A stretch of DNA of 64,000 bases from an uncultured Bacteroides sp. (GTDB lineage: Bacteria > Bacteroidota > Bacteroidia > Bacteroidales > Bacteroidaceae), in assembly GCF_963675905.1 (NCBI RefSeq), contig NZ_OY780936.1, forward strand, positions 3,109,946 to 3,173,945, written 5' to 3'. The notes under the pieces are model-generated. The model had not been told where the DNA came from. It saw only the letters and a program-made list of their open reading frames with translations, and made no database searches. Each line of letters opens with the position of its first letter. Within the stretch, counting starts at the first letter, position 1. The position numbers were made by a program, and so were the translations under genes. Positions 29,151 to 37,507 of the stretch are shown here, one piece after another.

Positions 29151-30446
29151 ATGGGATATTTATTCACATCCGAATCGGTGTCTGAAGGACACCCCGACAA
29201 AGTAGCCGATCAAATATCGGATGCTGTACTTGACGAACTGTTGGCTTACGATCCTAGTTCTAAAGTAGCTTGCGAAACTCTCGTTACTACAGGACAAGTA
29301 GTACTTGCGGGTGAAGTGAAATCTGAAGCTTATGTTGATCTGCAAGAAGTTGCTCGTAACGTAATCAATAAAATTGGTTATACAAAAGGCGAGTATATGT
29401 TCGAAGGAAACTCATGCGGCGTATTTTCTGCCATTCACGAACAATCTCCTGATATCAATCGTGGAGTGGAACGTTCAGACCCAATGGAACAGGGTGCTGG
29501 CGACCAGGGAATGATGTTTGGTTATGCAACCAACGAAACAGAAAACTACATGCCTTTATCTCTTGATCTTGCGCATAAAATACTATATATTCTGGCTAAA
29601 ATCAGAAAAGAAGGCAAGCAAATGACTTACCTCCGTCCAGATGCAAAAAGCCAGGTTACAATAGAATATGATGATAACGGAAAACCTGTGCGTATTGATA
29701 CTATTGTTGTATCTACTCAGCACGATGATTTCGTTAAACCTGAAAACGATTCTCCTGAAGCTCAGTTGAAAGCTGACGAAGAGATGCTTTCTGTTATCCG
29801 CGAAGACGTATTAAAGGTGTTGATGCCTAGAGTTTTTGCTTCTATTCATAACAAAAAGGTATTGGACTTGTTCAACGGTGCTATTACTTACCACGTTAAT
29901 CCAACAGGAAAGTTCGTTATTGGGGGACCTCACGGAGATACAGGATTAACCGGACGTAAGATTATTGTTGATACTTACGGTGGTAAAGGTGCTCATGGTG
30001 GTGGTGCTTTCTCAGGAAAAGACCCTAGCAAGGTAGACCGTAGTGCAGCTTATGCAGCACGTCATATTGCAAAGAACCTTGTTGCTGCAGGTGTAGCTGA
30101 TGAGATTCTGGTTCAGATATCTTATGCTATTGGTGTGGCTCGTCCTATCAATATTTATGTTGACACTTATAACCGCAGCAATGTGAACATTACTGACGGG
30201 GAGATTGCAAAGAAAATTGATAAGATATTCGATCTTCGTCCAAAAGCTATCGAAGACCGTTTGAAGCTTCGTAATCCTATCTATTCAGAAACTGCTGCTT
30301 ACGGACACATGGGCCGTACTCCAAAGGTTGTAACCAAGAGTTTCCACTCTCGTTATCTGGAAGATAAGACTGTAGAAGTAGAATTGTTTACCTGGGAAAA
30401 ACTCGATTATATCGACAAAGTAAAAGAAGAATTCGGCATATACTAG
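29151..30446 (+). CDS. metK: S-adenosylmethionine synthetase
   Basis: This enzyme makes SAM from methionine and ATP. The 431-residue protein has the N-terminal [20 protein letters not shown], the ATP-binding [12 protein letters not shown] (about residue 116), the phosphate-binding [14 protein letters not shown] (about 258) and [19 protein letters not shown]. It is longer than the E. coli enzyme by about 45 residues, as in other Bacteroidetes. It is transcribed alone from a promoter with a SAM-II riboswitch and closed by a strong terminator. SAM made here is also used by QueA, the two methyltransferases and NifB. Confidence 0.98.
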   Translation: MGYLFTSESVSEGHPDKVADQISDAVLDELLAYDPSSKVACETLVTTGQVVLAGEVKSEAYVDLQEVARNVINKIGYTKGEYMFEGNSCGVFSAIHEQSPDINRGVERSDPMEQGAGDQGMMFGYATNETENYMPLSLDLAHKILYILAKIRKEGKQMTYLRPDAKSQVTIEYDDNGKPVRIDTIVVSTQHDDFVKPENDSPEAQLKADEEMLSVIREDVLKVLMPRVFASIHNKKVLDLFNGAITYHVNPTGKFVIGGPHGDTGLTGRKIIVDTYGGKGAHGGGAFSGKDPSKVDRSAAYAARHIAKNLVAAGVADEILVQISYAIGVARPINIYVDTYNRSNVNITDGEIAKKIDKIFDLRPKAIEDRLKLRNPIYSETAAYGHMGRTPKVVTKSFHSRYLEDKTVEVELFTWEKLDYIDKVKEEFGIY

Positions 30447-30467
30447 TCGAAAGATTAATAAATACTA

Positions 30468-30510
30468 AGCCTGTGCAGTTCCTTAAAAAAGGAATTGTAC
30501 AGGCTTTTTT
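30468..30510 (+). terminator. Rho-independent terminator of metK
   Basis: AAGCCTGTGCAGTTCC pairs with GGAATTGTACAGGCTT (one G-U position) around an 8-base loop and runs into TTTTTT. It starts 22 bases after the metK stop. Confidence 0.92.
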
Positions 30511-30565
30511 CTTTTCTAAAGCACCTTTCAAATCCGACTATAAAGTAATCTGCAGTCTAAAAACA

Positions 30566-30579
30566 ACACATAAATGTAG
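30566..30579 (-). promoter_or_regulatory. Candidate upstream activator site for the mod operon
   Basis: The minus strand reads CTACATTTATGTGT, nearly the same as the CTACATTWATGTAAG palindromes ahead of nifH and nifE. Its centre is about 75 bases upstream of the -24 element at 30645. A half-site CTACATT follows at 30601. It is a plausible binding site for the NifA-like activator. Confidence 0.5.
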
Positions 30580-30644
30580 CAAATAATAAAACCTCAAAAG
30601 CTACATTCCTAGTTAAAGCATTCATAATTAAAAAGTTATAATTT

Positions 30645-30661
30645 CTGGCACGGCCTTTGTA
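30645..30661 (+). promoter_or_regulatory. Sigma-54 (-24/-12) promoter of the mod operon
   Basis: CTGGCACGGCCTTTGTA matches the sigma-54 consensus YTGGCACGRNNNTTGCW at every fixed position except the C of the -12 GC, which is T. The nifH and nifE promoters have the same change. It lies 53 bases before mop. An activator ATPase is required for such promoters, and the only one in the window is at 48.2-49.8 kb. Confidence 0.75.
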
Positions 30662-30713
30662 TTCTTCTTCATGAAAAAGACGATGATTAATACTCATTTA
30701 AACAAAGAAGATT

Positions 30714-30920
30714 ATGTTATTAAGCGCAAGAAACACTATTAAAGGTAAGGTAATAGAGATTGTTCCGGGTATTGTTACCGCAAAGGTTAAACTCGACATT
30801 GGTGGAGGAAACACAATTGTCTCAGTAATCACAGTAGATAGTATTGGCGAGCTCAATATAAAGGTAGGAGATGAAGCATACGCAATATTCAAATCTACCG
30901 AAGTGATGATTGGAATTTAA
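30714..30920 (+). CDS. mop: Mop-type molybdate-binding protein (single TOBE domain)
   Basis: This 68-residue molbindin starts LLSARNTIKGKVIEIVPG and continues VTAKVKLDIGGGNTIVSVITVDSI, a single Mop/TOBE beta-barrel that oligomerises to bind molybdate or tungstate. It opens the molybdate operon behind a sigma-54 promoter and is followed by a modE-like gene starting 13 bases later. The C-terminal TOBE domains usually found on ModE and ModC are missing from those proteins here, so this free domain may supply oxyanion sensing or storage. The function is inferred from the family and context. Confidence 0.9.
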   Translation: MLLSARNTIKGKVIEIVPGIVTAKVKLDIGGGNTIVSVITVDSIGELNIKVGDEAYAIFKSTEVMIGI

Positions 30921-30933
30921 TTCACCATATCGC

Positions 30934-31287
30934 ATGGATCGCTCAACATTCTCAATGGATGCTCTTCTTACCATTTATCGGGATAACGAAGTCTTTATTG
31001 GCCAAAGCCAGTACCGGTTATTAAAGCAGATTTTGACAGATGGATCTATTAATGCAGCAGCAAAGAGCCTGAAGATGTCTTACCAACACGCCTGGCATTT
31101 GATTGATAAGATGAATAGACTCTCGCCCATTCCTGTGGTGATAAGGCAAAAGGGAGGAAAAGACGGAGGCGGTTGCAGCATAAGCCCTTACGGAATGAAG
31201 GTCATTGAAAGCTATGCCATGCATGAAATTGAAATCATTAAGCTATTAGAGCAGACGAACAGCGAATTAGAAAGCTGTTTTTTTTAG
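30934..31287 (+). CDS. ModE-like winged-helix regulator, DNA-binding domain only
   Basis: The frame opens at a TTG (30910), but the ATG at 30934 (MDRSTFSMD) is the better start, giving 117 residues. It is a LysR-type winged helix as in the ModE N-terminal domain: LLKQILTDGSINAAAKSLKMSYQHAWHLIDKMN, with the recognition helix near SYQHAWHLI, then VVIRQKGGKDGGGCSISPYG. The C-terminal molybdate-binding TOBE repeat of full ModE is absent. It lies between mop and the porin gene, and could regulate the mod genes with Mop or by an unknown signal. Confidence 0.85.
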   Translation: MDRSTFSMDALLTIYRDNEVFIGQSQYRLLKQILTDGSINAAAKSLKMSYQHAWHLIDKMNRLSPIPVVIRQKGGKDGGGCSISPYGMKVIESYAMHEIEIIKLLEQTNSELESCFF

Positions 31288-31322
31288 GAAGCGATATGCT
31301 TTAGGGTGTATATCGCTTTCCT
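31287..31322 (+). promoter_or_regulatory. Hairpin between modE-like gene and porin gene
   Basis: GGAAGCGATAT pairs with ATATCGCTTTCC (one bulged base) around a loop of 12 bases, overlapping the modE-like stop codon. It is preceded by a T-run and followed only by CTTTAAG, so it may act as a processing or partial termination site setting expression of the distal genes. Confidence 0.5.
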
Positions 31323-31380
31323 TTAAGAAAGCGTTATTCTCTGTTTTTGATAACGGATATTTAATTTAAAAGTTAGTATT

Positions 31381-32676
31381 ATGAAAGTATTAGGTAAAAA
31401 ATGTTTTTGGATAACAATTGCTGCAACTGTCTGTGCGTGTAAGATGAATGCACAGACAGTAGCTATTGATGGAGAATTAAGACCCAGAGCAGAGTATAGA
31501 GATGGTTTCGGGGCCCCTTTGACAGAGAGTAATGATCCGGGTATTTTTGCAATTCAGCGTACACGTTTGGGAGCAACCTTTACTTCCGCAGTTCTGAAGA
31601 CACAGTTTACTATTCAGGATTCGCGCACTTACGGTAAAACAGCACCCAGTTCGGAGACTGCCACACTGGGAGTGTTTGAAGCATGGGCTGAGTTTTTATT
31701 AATGCCGGGAGGCTCTGCTAAAGTAGGGCGCCAGGCTTTGACTTATGATGATGGTCGTTTGTTCTCGGCTTCTAACTGGAGTAATACGGGGAATTCACAC
31801 GATCTGGCTCTGTTCAAGTACAATGTAAATGACTTTCAGGCTCATTTGGGTTTTGCTTATAACAATACTTCTGCCATTTCTTCGGAGACTGTTTATACTA
31901 ATGGGGCCAAATACAGGTACATGGGCTTACTTTGGTTGTCTAAAGGAATTGCGAAAGATCTGACTCTTTCCGCCATTGCTGTAGACGAAGGCATGCAGCC
32001 TACCACCGATGCTACGAAATACGGTACAAAGGTTAATATGAATCACGGATACACTTTTGGCGGTAACCTGAAATATGGCAATGAAACAAAACCATTTTCT
32101 GCACTTGCCACAGCCTACTTTCAGGCAGGAAAGAATCAAACCGGTGATGATTTGAGAGGTAGCATGGCGGCAGTGAAGTTAAACTACAAAATATCTTCTG
32201 CAGTTACAACCAGTTTAGGTACAGATTACCTGTCGGGAGATGATAACAAAACTGACGGAAAACAGAAAAACTTTAGAAAGCTTTATGGTTCAAATCACAG
32301 TTTTAACGGCTCCATGGAATATTGGTCAACACCTCTTAGCGCAGGTCTGCTTGATTACTACGGCAGTGTAAATGCTAAAGTAAGTAAAACAACCAGCATT
32401 GAAGGTGCATTTCATGTATTCAGTTCCAGTAAAGACATGACAAGCAATAGTCAAAACATTGGCAAATCACTTGGTTCGGAGTTAGACCTTTGCCTTAACT
32501 ACAAACTCAATGAATGGAGTAAACTACAAGTTGGCTGGAGCACCTACTTTGCAAACGACAATACTCGCATAGCAAAAGGCATGACCGCCGATGCCAAAAC
32601 CCGCTTTCCACAATGGGGATATGTAATGCTCACAGTCTCTCCTTCTTATCTGAAATCTATTTTTACCGATAAATAA
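31381..32676 (+). CDS. Outer-membrane beta-barrel porin in the molybdate operon
   Basis: The protein has 431 residues with a signal peptide in residues 1-25 (KKCFWITIAATVCACKMNAQ). The mature part has alternating aromatic and polar strands typical of a 16-18-strand barrel: GELRPRAEYRDGFG, RTRLGATFTS, FTIQDSRTYG, VGRQALTYDDGRLFSASNW and repeated strands to LQVGWSTYFANDN. It resembles the alginate-export/phosphate-porin-like families. It lies between the modE-like gene and modA, so it may let molybdate across the outer membrane. This is inference from position only, and an exact family was not recognised. Confidence 0.75.
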   Translation: MKVLGKKCFWITIAATVCACKMNAQTVAIDGELRPRAEYRDGFGAPLTESNDPGIFAIQRTRLGATFTSAVLKTQFTIQDSRTYGKTAPSSETATLGVFEAWAEFLLMPGGSAKVGRQALTYDDGRLFSASNWSNTGNSHDLALFKYNVNDFQAHLGFAYNNTSAISSETVYTNGAKYRYMGLLWLSKGIAKDLTLSAIAVDEGMQPTTDATKYGTKVNMNHGYTFGGNLKYGNETKPFSALATAYFQAGKNQTGDDLRGSMAAVKLNYKISSAVTTSLGTDYLSGDDNKTDGKQKNFRKLYGSNHSFNGSMEYWSTPLSAGLLDYYGSVNAKVSKTTSIEGAFHVFSSSKDMTSNSQNIGKSLGSELDLCLNYKLNEWSKLQVGWSTYFANDNTRIAKGMTADAKTRFPQWGYVMLTVSPSYLKSIFTDK

Positions 32677-32694
32677 AATATAAAACTCAATCTC

Positions 32695-33441
32695 ATGAAA
32701 AGAACGATTATAACCGTGACACTGATACTGGTATGTATCCTTGCACAAGCTCAGAAAGTAAATGTTGCCGCTGCTGCAAACCTCCGTTATGTGCTGGAGG
32801 ATATAAAAACACAGTACGAAAAAGAGCATCCAAAAGCTAAGATCAACATCACATTCGGCAGTTCGGGAACATTGGTTCAGCAGATTCTCAATGGTGCTTC
32901 CTTTGACTTCTTTATGGCTGCCGACAATGAGTTCCCATTGAAACTAAAAGCAAAAGGGGTTGCCTGGGGAGCCATGAAGACTTACGCCTACGGAAAACTA
33001 GCCATATACAGCACTTCATTGGATGTAACTAAAGGACTATCGGTTTTAAAAGACCCTGCTATTAAGAAAATTGCCATTGCTAAACCAGAAACAGCTCCTT
33101 ATGGTGAACGCTCATTCGAACTGCTTAAAAAGATGGGACTTTATGAATCACTGAAATCAAAGATTGTGATTGGCGATAATATCTCTCAGGCAGCTCAGTT
33201 TGCCTTTACCGGTAACGCAGAGATTGGTTTTGTAGCCCTCTCACTTGCCCTGGCTCCCGAGATGAAAGGAAAAGGGACATATTATATTGTAGATCCTAAA
33301 CTTTATACTCCGGTAGAGCAGGCCTGCATTCTTATTAAGACGGCAGTAAGAAACACCGAAACAAGCAAATTCATGGCTTATGTTCTATCGCCAAGAACCA
33401 AAGTTTATTGGGAAAAGTACGGATACTCAGTTCCTCGTTAA
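32695..33441 (+). CDS. modA: Molybdate ABC transporter substrate-binding protein
   Basis: This 248-residue periplasmic protein captures molybdate or tungstate for ModBC. It has a signal peptide in residues 1-19 (ending LAQAQ). The mature start VNVAAAANLRYVLEDI, the oxyanion loop NITFGSSGTLVQQI, then GASFDFFMAADNEFP and IAKPETAPYGERSFELL (about 120-136) are standard ModA features. It starts 18 bases after the porin stop, so the two are co-transcribed. It is followed by a 194-base gap with an unusual repeat array before modB. Confidence 0.95.
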   Translation: MKRTIITVTLILVCILAQAQKVNVAAAANLRYVLEDIKTQYEKEHPKAKINITFGSSGTLVQQILNGASFDFFMAADNEFPLKLKAKGVAWGAMKTYAYGKLAIYSTSLDVTKGLSVLKDPAIKKIAIAKPETAPYGERSFELLKKMGLYESLKSKIVIGDNISQAAQFAFTGNAEIGFVALSLALAPEMKGKGTYYIVDPKLYTPVEQACILIKTAVRNTETSKFMAYVLSPRTKVYWEKYGYSVPR

Positions 33442-33482
33442 AGAAACATTAGAGTGATGTCTCGGTATATATTTTCAGACTG

Positions 33483-33556
33483 GTGTACACTGGAGTTTAA
33501 TTTAGTGTACACCTAAATTATAATAAGTGTACACTATTTACAAATTTGCTGTACAT
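33483..33556. repeat. Array of four TGTACA palindromes at exact 22-bp spacing
   Basis: GTGTACAC occurs at 33483, 33505 and 33527, and CTGTACAT at 33549. The cores are spaced by exactly 22 bp each time, while the 14-base spacers differ and are AT-rich. The second and third copies extend into longer near-palindromes (AATTTAG before and CCTAAATT after). Two helical turns per repeat puts all sites on one face of the DNA. It lies in the modA-modB gap. Confidence 0.85.
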
Positions 33557-33635
33557 TAATAAAACATTCTTTCAGGTTATTTATGCTTAGCTAACCCCAA
33601 ACTTTGACTAACTTATTTAATTGAATATACATAAT

Positions 33636-34307
33636 ATGAACGATGATTTTCTACAAACCCTTCTTCTTACAGGTAAGCTGGCTACAATTACCACTGTAAT
33701 ACTTCTTATCATAGGCTTGCCCTTAGGTTACTGGTTGGCATACAAGCGGTTTCGGTTTAAGCCATTAATAGAAGCACTTATCAGCATGCCACTTGTGTTG
33801 CCCCCTACCGTGCTGGGCTTTTACATGCTGGTTGCTTACAGTCCGCAAAATGTAATTGGGCATTTTCTGGAGCATACACTAAACCTACGTCTGGCATTTA
33901 GTTTTGAGGGAATATTAGTGGCTAGTGTGCTTTTTAGTCTGCCGTTTATGGTTCAGCCCTTACAAAACGGCTTTGCAAGCATCCCCCGAAGTTACAGGGA
34001 AGCATCATATACCTTGGGAAAATCATTCTTCACCACCTTTATAAGAGTTCTTATTCCCAACATGAAACCTTCCATTATAACGGCAGTTGCAATGACTTTT
34101 GCTCACTGCATCGGTGAGTTTGGAGTAGTAATTATGGTAGGAGGAAACATGCCCGGAGAAACAAGAGTAGCTTCCATTGCCATTTATGATGAGGTACAAT
34201 CACTTAATTACGACACGGCAAACAAATATTCATTTGTATTATTCATTGTTTCAATGGTTATACTAACTATTATATACAGTATAAACGGCAACAAGAAAAC
34301 ACTTTAA
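33636..34307 (+). CDS. modB: Molybdate ABC transporter permease
   Basis: The frame begins with TTG at 33621, but the ATG at 33636 (MNDDFLQTLLLTGKL) is chosen, giving 224 residues. It is an inner-membrane protein with about five helices. It carries the transporter signature SMPLVLPPTVLGFYML (about residue 54) and the EAA loop REASYTLGKSFFTTFIRVLIPNMKPSI (about 130-155) that contacts ModC. GEFGVVIMVGGNMPGETRVASIAIYDEV is typical ModB. The 194-base gap from modA, holding the TGTACA array, is unusual for this operon. ModC follows 7 bases later. Confidence 0.95.
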   Translation: MNDDFLQTLLLTGKLATITTVILLIIGLPLGYWLAYKRFRFKPLIEALISMPLVLPPTVLGFYMLVAYSPQNVIGHFLEHTLNLRLAFSFEGILVASVLFSLPFMVQPLQNGFASIPRSYREASYTLGKSFFTTFIRVLIPNMKPSIITAVAMTFAHCIGEFGVVIMVGGNMPGETRVASIAIYDEVQSLNYDTANKYSFVLFIVSMVILTIIYSINGNKKTL

Positions 34308-34314
34308 AGGAATT

Positions 34315-35055
34315 ATGCTGAAAATAGATATAGAACGTCCGATGCTCACTTCCGAAGGAAAAAAGACACTGAAAATCTGTTCTGAGATAGCAGACAGGGA
34401 ATTGCTTTGTCTCTTCGGTCATTCGGGTTCGGGAAAAACAACCCTGCTGAGAATTCTGGCCGGACTTACCACTCCTTCTAAAGGCCGGATTGTATATAAT
34501 GATACTGTTTGGTTCGATTCCGACAAGAAAATAAATCTCTCTCCTCAGCTCCGTAACGTAGGATATATGTTCCAGGACTACGCTCTCTTTCCTAATATGA
34601 GTGTAGAAGGTAATATCAGGTTTGCACAAAAAGAAAAAGACACTGAGGCTATAGAAGAGCTTATGGAGTTATTCGACCTCATTGCATTGAGGAAGCAAAA
34701 GCCTACACAGCTATCCGGCGGGCAAAGGCAGAGAGTGGCACTGGCCAGAGCATTAGCGGCCAAGCCAAACCTTTTGCTGCTTGACGAGCCATTGTCTGCA
34801 CTTGATTTTGAAATGCGCACTGCTCTGCAACACGAAATCCGCAAAGCACACTTGTTGCTAAACACAATTACTATACTCGTAAGTCACGATGTGAACGAGG
34901 TCTGCACCCTGGCTTCGTCGGTAATGACCATAAAGAACGGTAGAGTATTATCACAAGGTCACCCAAAAGAAATATTCAGTGCCGGATCCTTTCAAAATTA
35001 TGCTCAATTTCTTGGTGAGATTTCTGCTCTCAGTGAACTTTTTCTGGGGCAATAA
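34315..35055 (+). CDS. modC: Molybdate ABC transporter ATP-binding protein, no TOBE domain
   Basis: This cytoplasmic ATPase energises ModB. Motifs: Walker A FGHSGSGKTTLLRIL (about residues 39-53), Q-loop MFQDYALFPNM, signature LSGGQRQRVALARALA (about 131), Walker B LLLLDEPLSALD, and the switch histidine in LVSHDVNE. At 246 residues it ends soon after the nucleotide-binding domain and lacks the C-terminal TOBE domain of about 100 residues found in classical ModC. The separate Mop protein upstream may replace it. It is the last gene before the IS982 element, with two candidate activator sites starting right after its stop. Confidence 0.94.
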   Translation: MLKIDIERPMLTSEGKKTLKICSEIADRELLCLFGHSGSGKTTLLRILAGLTTPSKGRIVYNDTVWFDSDKKINLSPQLRNVGYMFQDYALFPNMSVEGNIRFAQKEKDTEAIEELMELFDLIALRKQKPTQLSGGQRQRVALARALAAKPNLLLLDEPLSALDFEMRTALQHEIRKAHLLLNTITILVSHDVNEVCTLASSVMTIKNGRVLSQGHPKEIFSAGSFQNYAQFLGEISALSELFLGQ

Positions 35056-35057
35056 TC

Positions 35058-35092
35058 CTACATTTTGGTGTATTTCCCTACATTTATGTAAG
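35058..35092 (+). promoter_or_regulatory. Candidate upstream activator sites belonging to nifH
   Basis: CTACATTTATGTAAG at 35078-35092 matches the site before nifE (CTACATTAATGTAAG) at all but one position. A looser copy, CTACATTTTGGTGTA, lies at 35058-35072. Before the IS insertion this pair would have stood about 145 bases upstream of the nifH -24 element; now it is about 1.17 kb away. Confidence 0.5.
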
Positions 35093-35185
35093 AAAAATCT
35101 CTCATCTTAAAAAGGCGTTTTCTTATCTCTCATATTATTATCATTTACCCGTTGGCGGAATTAATTCACTAAAAAATGTCAGGAA

Positions 35186-35266
35186 ATAAGTTGTGCATAT
35201 CATTGATTATTAGTATTTTAATGGTGATCAAACTATTAATATACAGCTCAATTATGCACAACTTAT
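35186..35266 (+). promoter_or_regulatory. Inverted repeat burying the transposase start codon
   Basis: ATAAGTTGTGCATA (35186-35199) is the exact complement of TATGCACAACTTAT (35253-35266). The transposase ATG at 35254-35256 is inside the right arm. In a transcript entering from outside the element, the 14-bp stem would hide the start codon. In a shorter internal transcript, the left arm could be absent. Confidence 0.6.
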
Positions 35267-36153
35267 ATGCAATATTCGCTAAATTTCTTGATATATGCAA
35301 GATGTTTTCTGCTGATTTAGTAAACGAAAAAGGGAATATACCTCGCAGAGGAGTCGTCCCGAAGTTCTCTGACTTAGAAGTGATCAGTTTAAGCCTTGCT
35401 GCCGAATCAATAGGTATAGATAGTGAAAGCTTTTTGTTTTCTAAATTAAATGAATACAAAGATGATTTTTCTTCTCTCATATCCCGTCGTCAATATAATG
35501 ATCGCAGGAAGCTCACTATCGGCTTATGTAATCAGGTGCGTGAAAGAATTGCATCAAAAGTTGATGGTGGAGAAGCTATTTTCTGTATTGATTCTATGCC
35601 AATTGAAGTCTGTCGTCCCATAAGGTCAAAACGTTGTAAAATGGGAAAGAATAATTATGATAAAGCTCCCAATTATGGCTATTGTGCTTCACAGGGTAAA
35701 CATTATTACGGATATAAATTACATTCTCTCTGTGGGTTGAGCGGTGTCATACACTCTTTTGACCTGACAAAGGCGAGTGTTCACGACATTCATTATTTGA
35801 AAGACGTAAAGTGTAACTTTCAGAATTGCACCATCATCGGTGATCGTGGATATATTGGAGCAGCCATACAACTTGATTTATTTGAAAAAGCTAATATCAA
35901 GTTGGAAGTTCCATATCGGTCGAATCAAAAAGATTGGAAACCTGTATTTAGTCCATTTGCTAAAGCAAGGAAAAGGGTTGAAACGCTTTTTGCACAATTA
36001 TGCGATCAATTTATGATAATCAGAAATTACGCAAAACAAACAGAAGGATTGTTTACCAGAATTACGGGGAAAATTAGTGCACTTACAATCCTTCAATATA
36101 TAAACAAGATTAATAACAAACCCATTGGACAAATTAAATATGCACTAATTTAA
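35254..36153 (+). CDS. IS982-family transposase
   Basis: The frame is open from 35176, but the ATG at 35254 (MHNLYAIFAKFLDICKMF) gives 299 residues, the usual IS982 length. The DDE residues are visible in FCIDSMPIEVCR (first D, about residue 114), IIGDRGYIGAA (second D, about 195) and RKRVETLFAQLCDQF (E, about 247). The intervening HYYGYKLHSLCGLSG segment is also family-typical. The frame is intact, with no frameshift. It lies entirely between the terminal repeats, reading toward nifH. Outward transcription from its end into nifH is possible, but no promoter for that was recognised. Confidence 0.93.
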   Translation: MHNLYAIFAKFLDICKMFSADLVNEKGNIPRRGVVPKFSDLEVISLSLAAESIGIDSESFLFSKLNEYKDDFSSLISRRQYNDRRKLTIGLCNQVRERIASKVDGGEAIFCIDSMPIEVCRPIRSKRCKMGKNNYDKAPNYGYCASQGKHYYGYKLHSLCGLSGVIHSFDLTKASVHDIHYLKDVKCNFQNCTIIGDRGYIGAAIQLDLFEKANIKLEVPYRSNQKDWKPVFSPFAKARKRVETLFAQLCDQFMIIRNYAKQTEGLFTRITGKISALTILQYINKINNKPIGQIKYALI

Positions 36154-36254
36154 TTCCGCCAACGGGTTATCATTTATTTTACCCTACATATTCAATTATT
36201 AATCAACGCATTAACAACAATACAAAGACTCATCATTGAGAGCTCTGTTCAGCT

Positions 36255-36271
36255 TTGGCACGCTTTCTGTT
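36255..36271 (+). promoter_or_regulatory. Sigma-54 (-24/-12) promoter of nifH
   Basis: TTGGCACGCTTTCTGTT fits the sigma-54 consensus with full TTGGCACG at -24 and a CTGTT at -12, where GC is replaced by GT. It lies 43 bases before the nifH ATG, with transcription expected near 36282. It is downstream of the IS982 insertion, so the core promoter is intact. Confidence 0.75.
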
Positions 36272-36284
36272 TATAATCTTATAA

Positions 36285-37139
<855 letters not shown>

Positions 37140-37144
37140 TAAAT

Positions 37145-37152
37145 AAAGGAGG
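37145..37152 (+). promoter_or_regulatory. Strong Shine-Dalgarno of nifI1
   Basis: AAAGGAGG lies 8 bases before the nifI1 ATG. Such strong Shine-Dalgarno sequences are rarely used by Bacteroidetes, and most genes in this window lack one. Confidence 0.7.
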
Positions 37153-37160
37153 ATATTTAT

Positions 37161-37487
37161 ATGTATTTATTAAGAGCTATTGTTCGCCCAGAGAAGTCAT
37201 CCGTAGTAATGAAAGCATTATTCGATGCAGGTTTCCCCGCAGTAACAAAACTATCAGTGTTCGGTCGCGGTAAACAGCGCGGTCTTAAAGTAGGAAATGT
37301 TACTTATGACGAATTGCCCAAAGACCTTTTAATGATTGTAATTCCTGAAAAAGATAAGGATTTTGTTATTGAAACAATCATGGATGCTGCCCGTTCAGGA
37401 GAAAAAGGACAGTTTGGCGACGGAAAGATATTCGTTACTCCGGTAGAAGAAACCTACACCATCTCCAGCGGTAGAAAAGAAGTATAA
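37161..37487 (+). CDS. nifI1: PII-family nitrogenase regulator NifI1
   Basis: This 108-residue GlnB-type signal protein opens YLLRAIVRPEKSSVVMKALFDAGFPA. It has a T-loop region with FGRGKQRGLKVGNVTYDELPK and the late DGKIFVTPVEETYTI, which fits the PII C-terminus. In methanogens, NifI1 and NifI2 form a complex that binds NifDK and switches nitrogenase off when ammonium is available, sensing 2-oxoglutarate and ATP. Its position between nifH and nifI2 is the characteristic order. It is preceded by an unusually strong Shine-Dalgarno. Its T-loop lacks the uridylylation tyrosine context of GlnB. Confidence 0.95.
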   Translation: MYLLRAIVRPEKSSVVMKALFDAGFPAVTKLSVFGRGKQRGLKVGNVTYDELPKDLLMIVIPEKDKDFVIETIMDAARSGEKGQFGDGKIFVTPVEETYTISSGRKEV

Positions 37488-37507
37488 ATCAAACGAGACT
37501 AGGAATT

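Larger units (their letters stand above)
35147..36167 (+). mobile_element. Complete IS982-family insertion sequence
   Basis: The 1021-bp element is bounded by perfect 18-bp terminal inverted repeats, ACCCGTTGGCGGAATTAA at 35147-35164 and its complement at 36150-36167. It is flanked by an 8-bp direct target duplication TATCATTT (35139-35146 and 36168-36175). It carries one transposase gene. Intact ends and duplication mean a recent, probably active copy. It lies between modC and nifH. Confidence 0.95.

Noticed and set aside
36150-36167. The GGCGGA-containing stretches at 20948 and 50080 as remnants of the same IS982 ends
   Set aside because: Only about 8-9 bases (TTGGCGGA) are shared with the IS end, too short to support homology.
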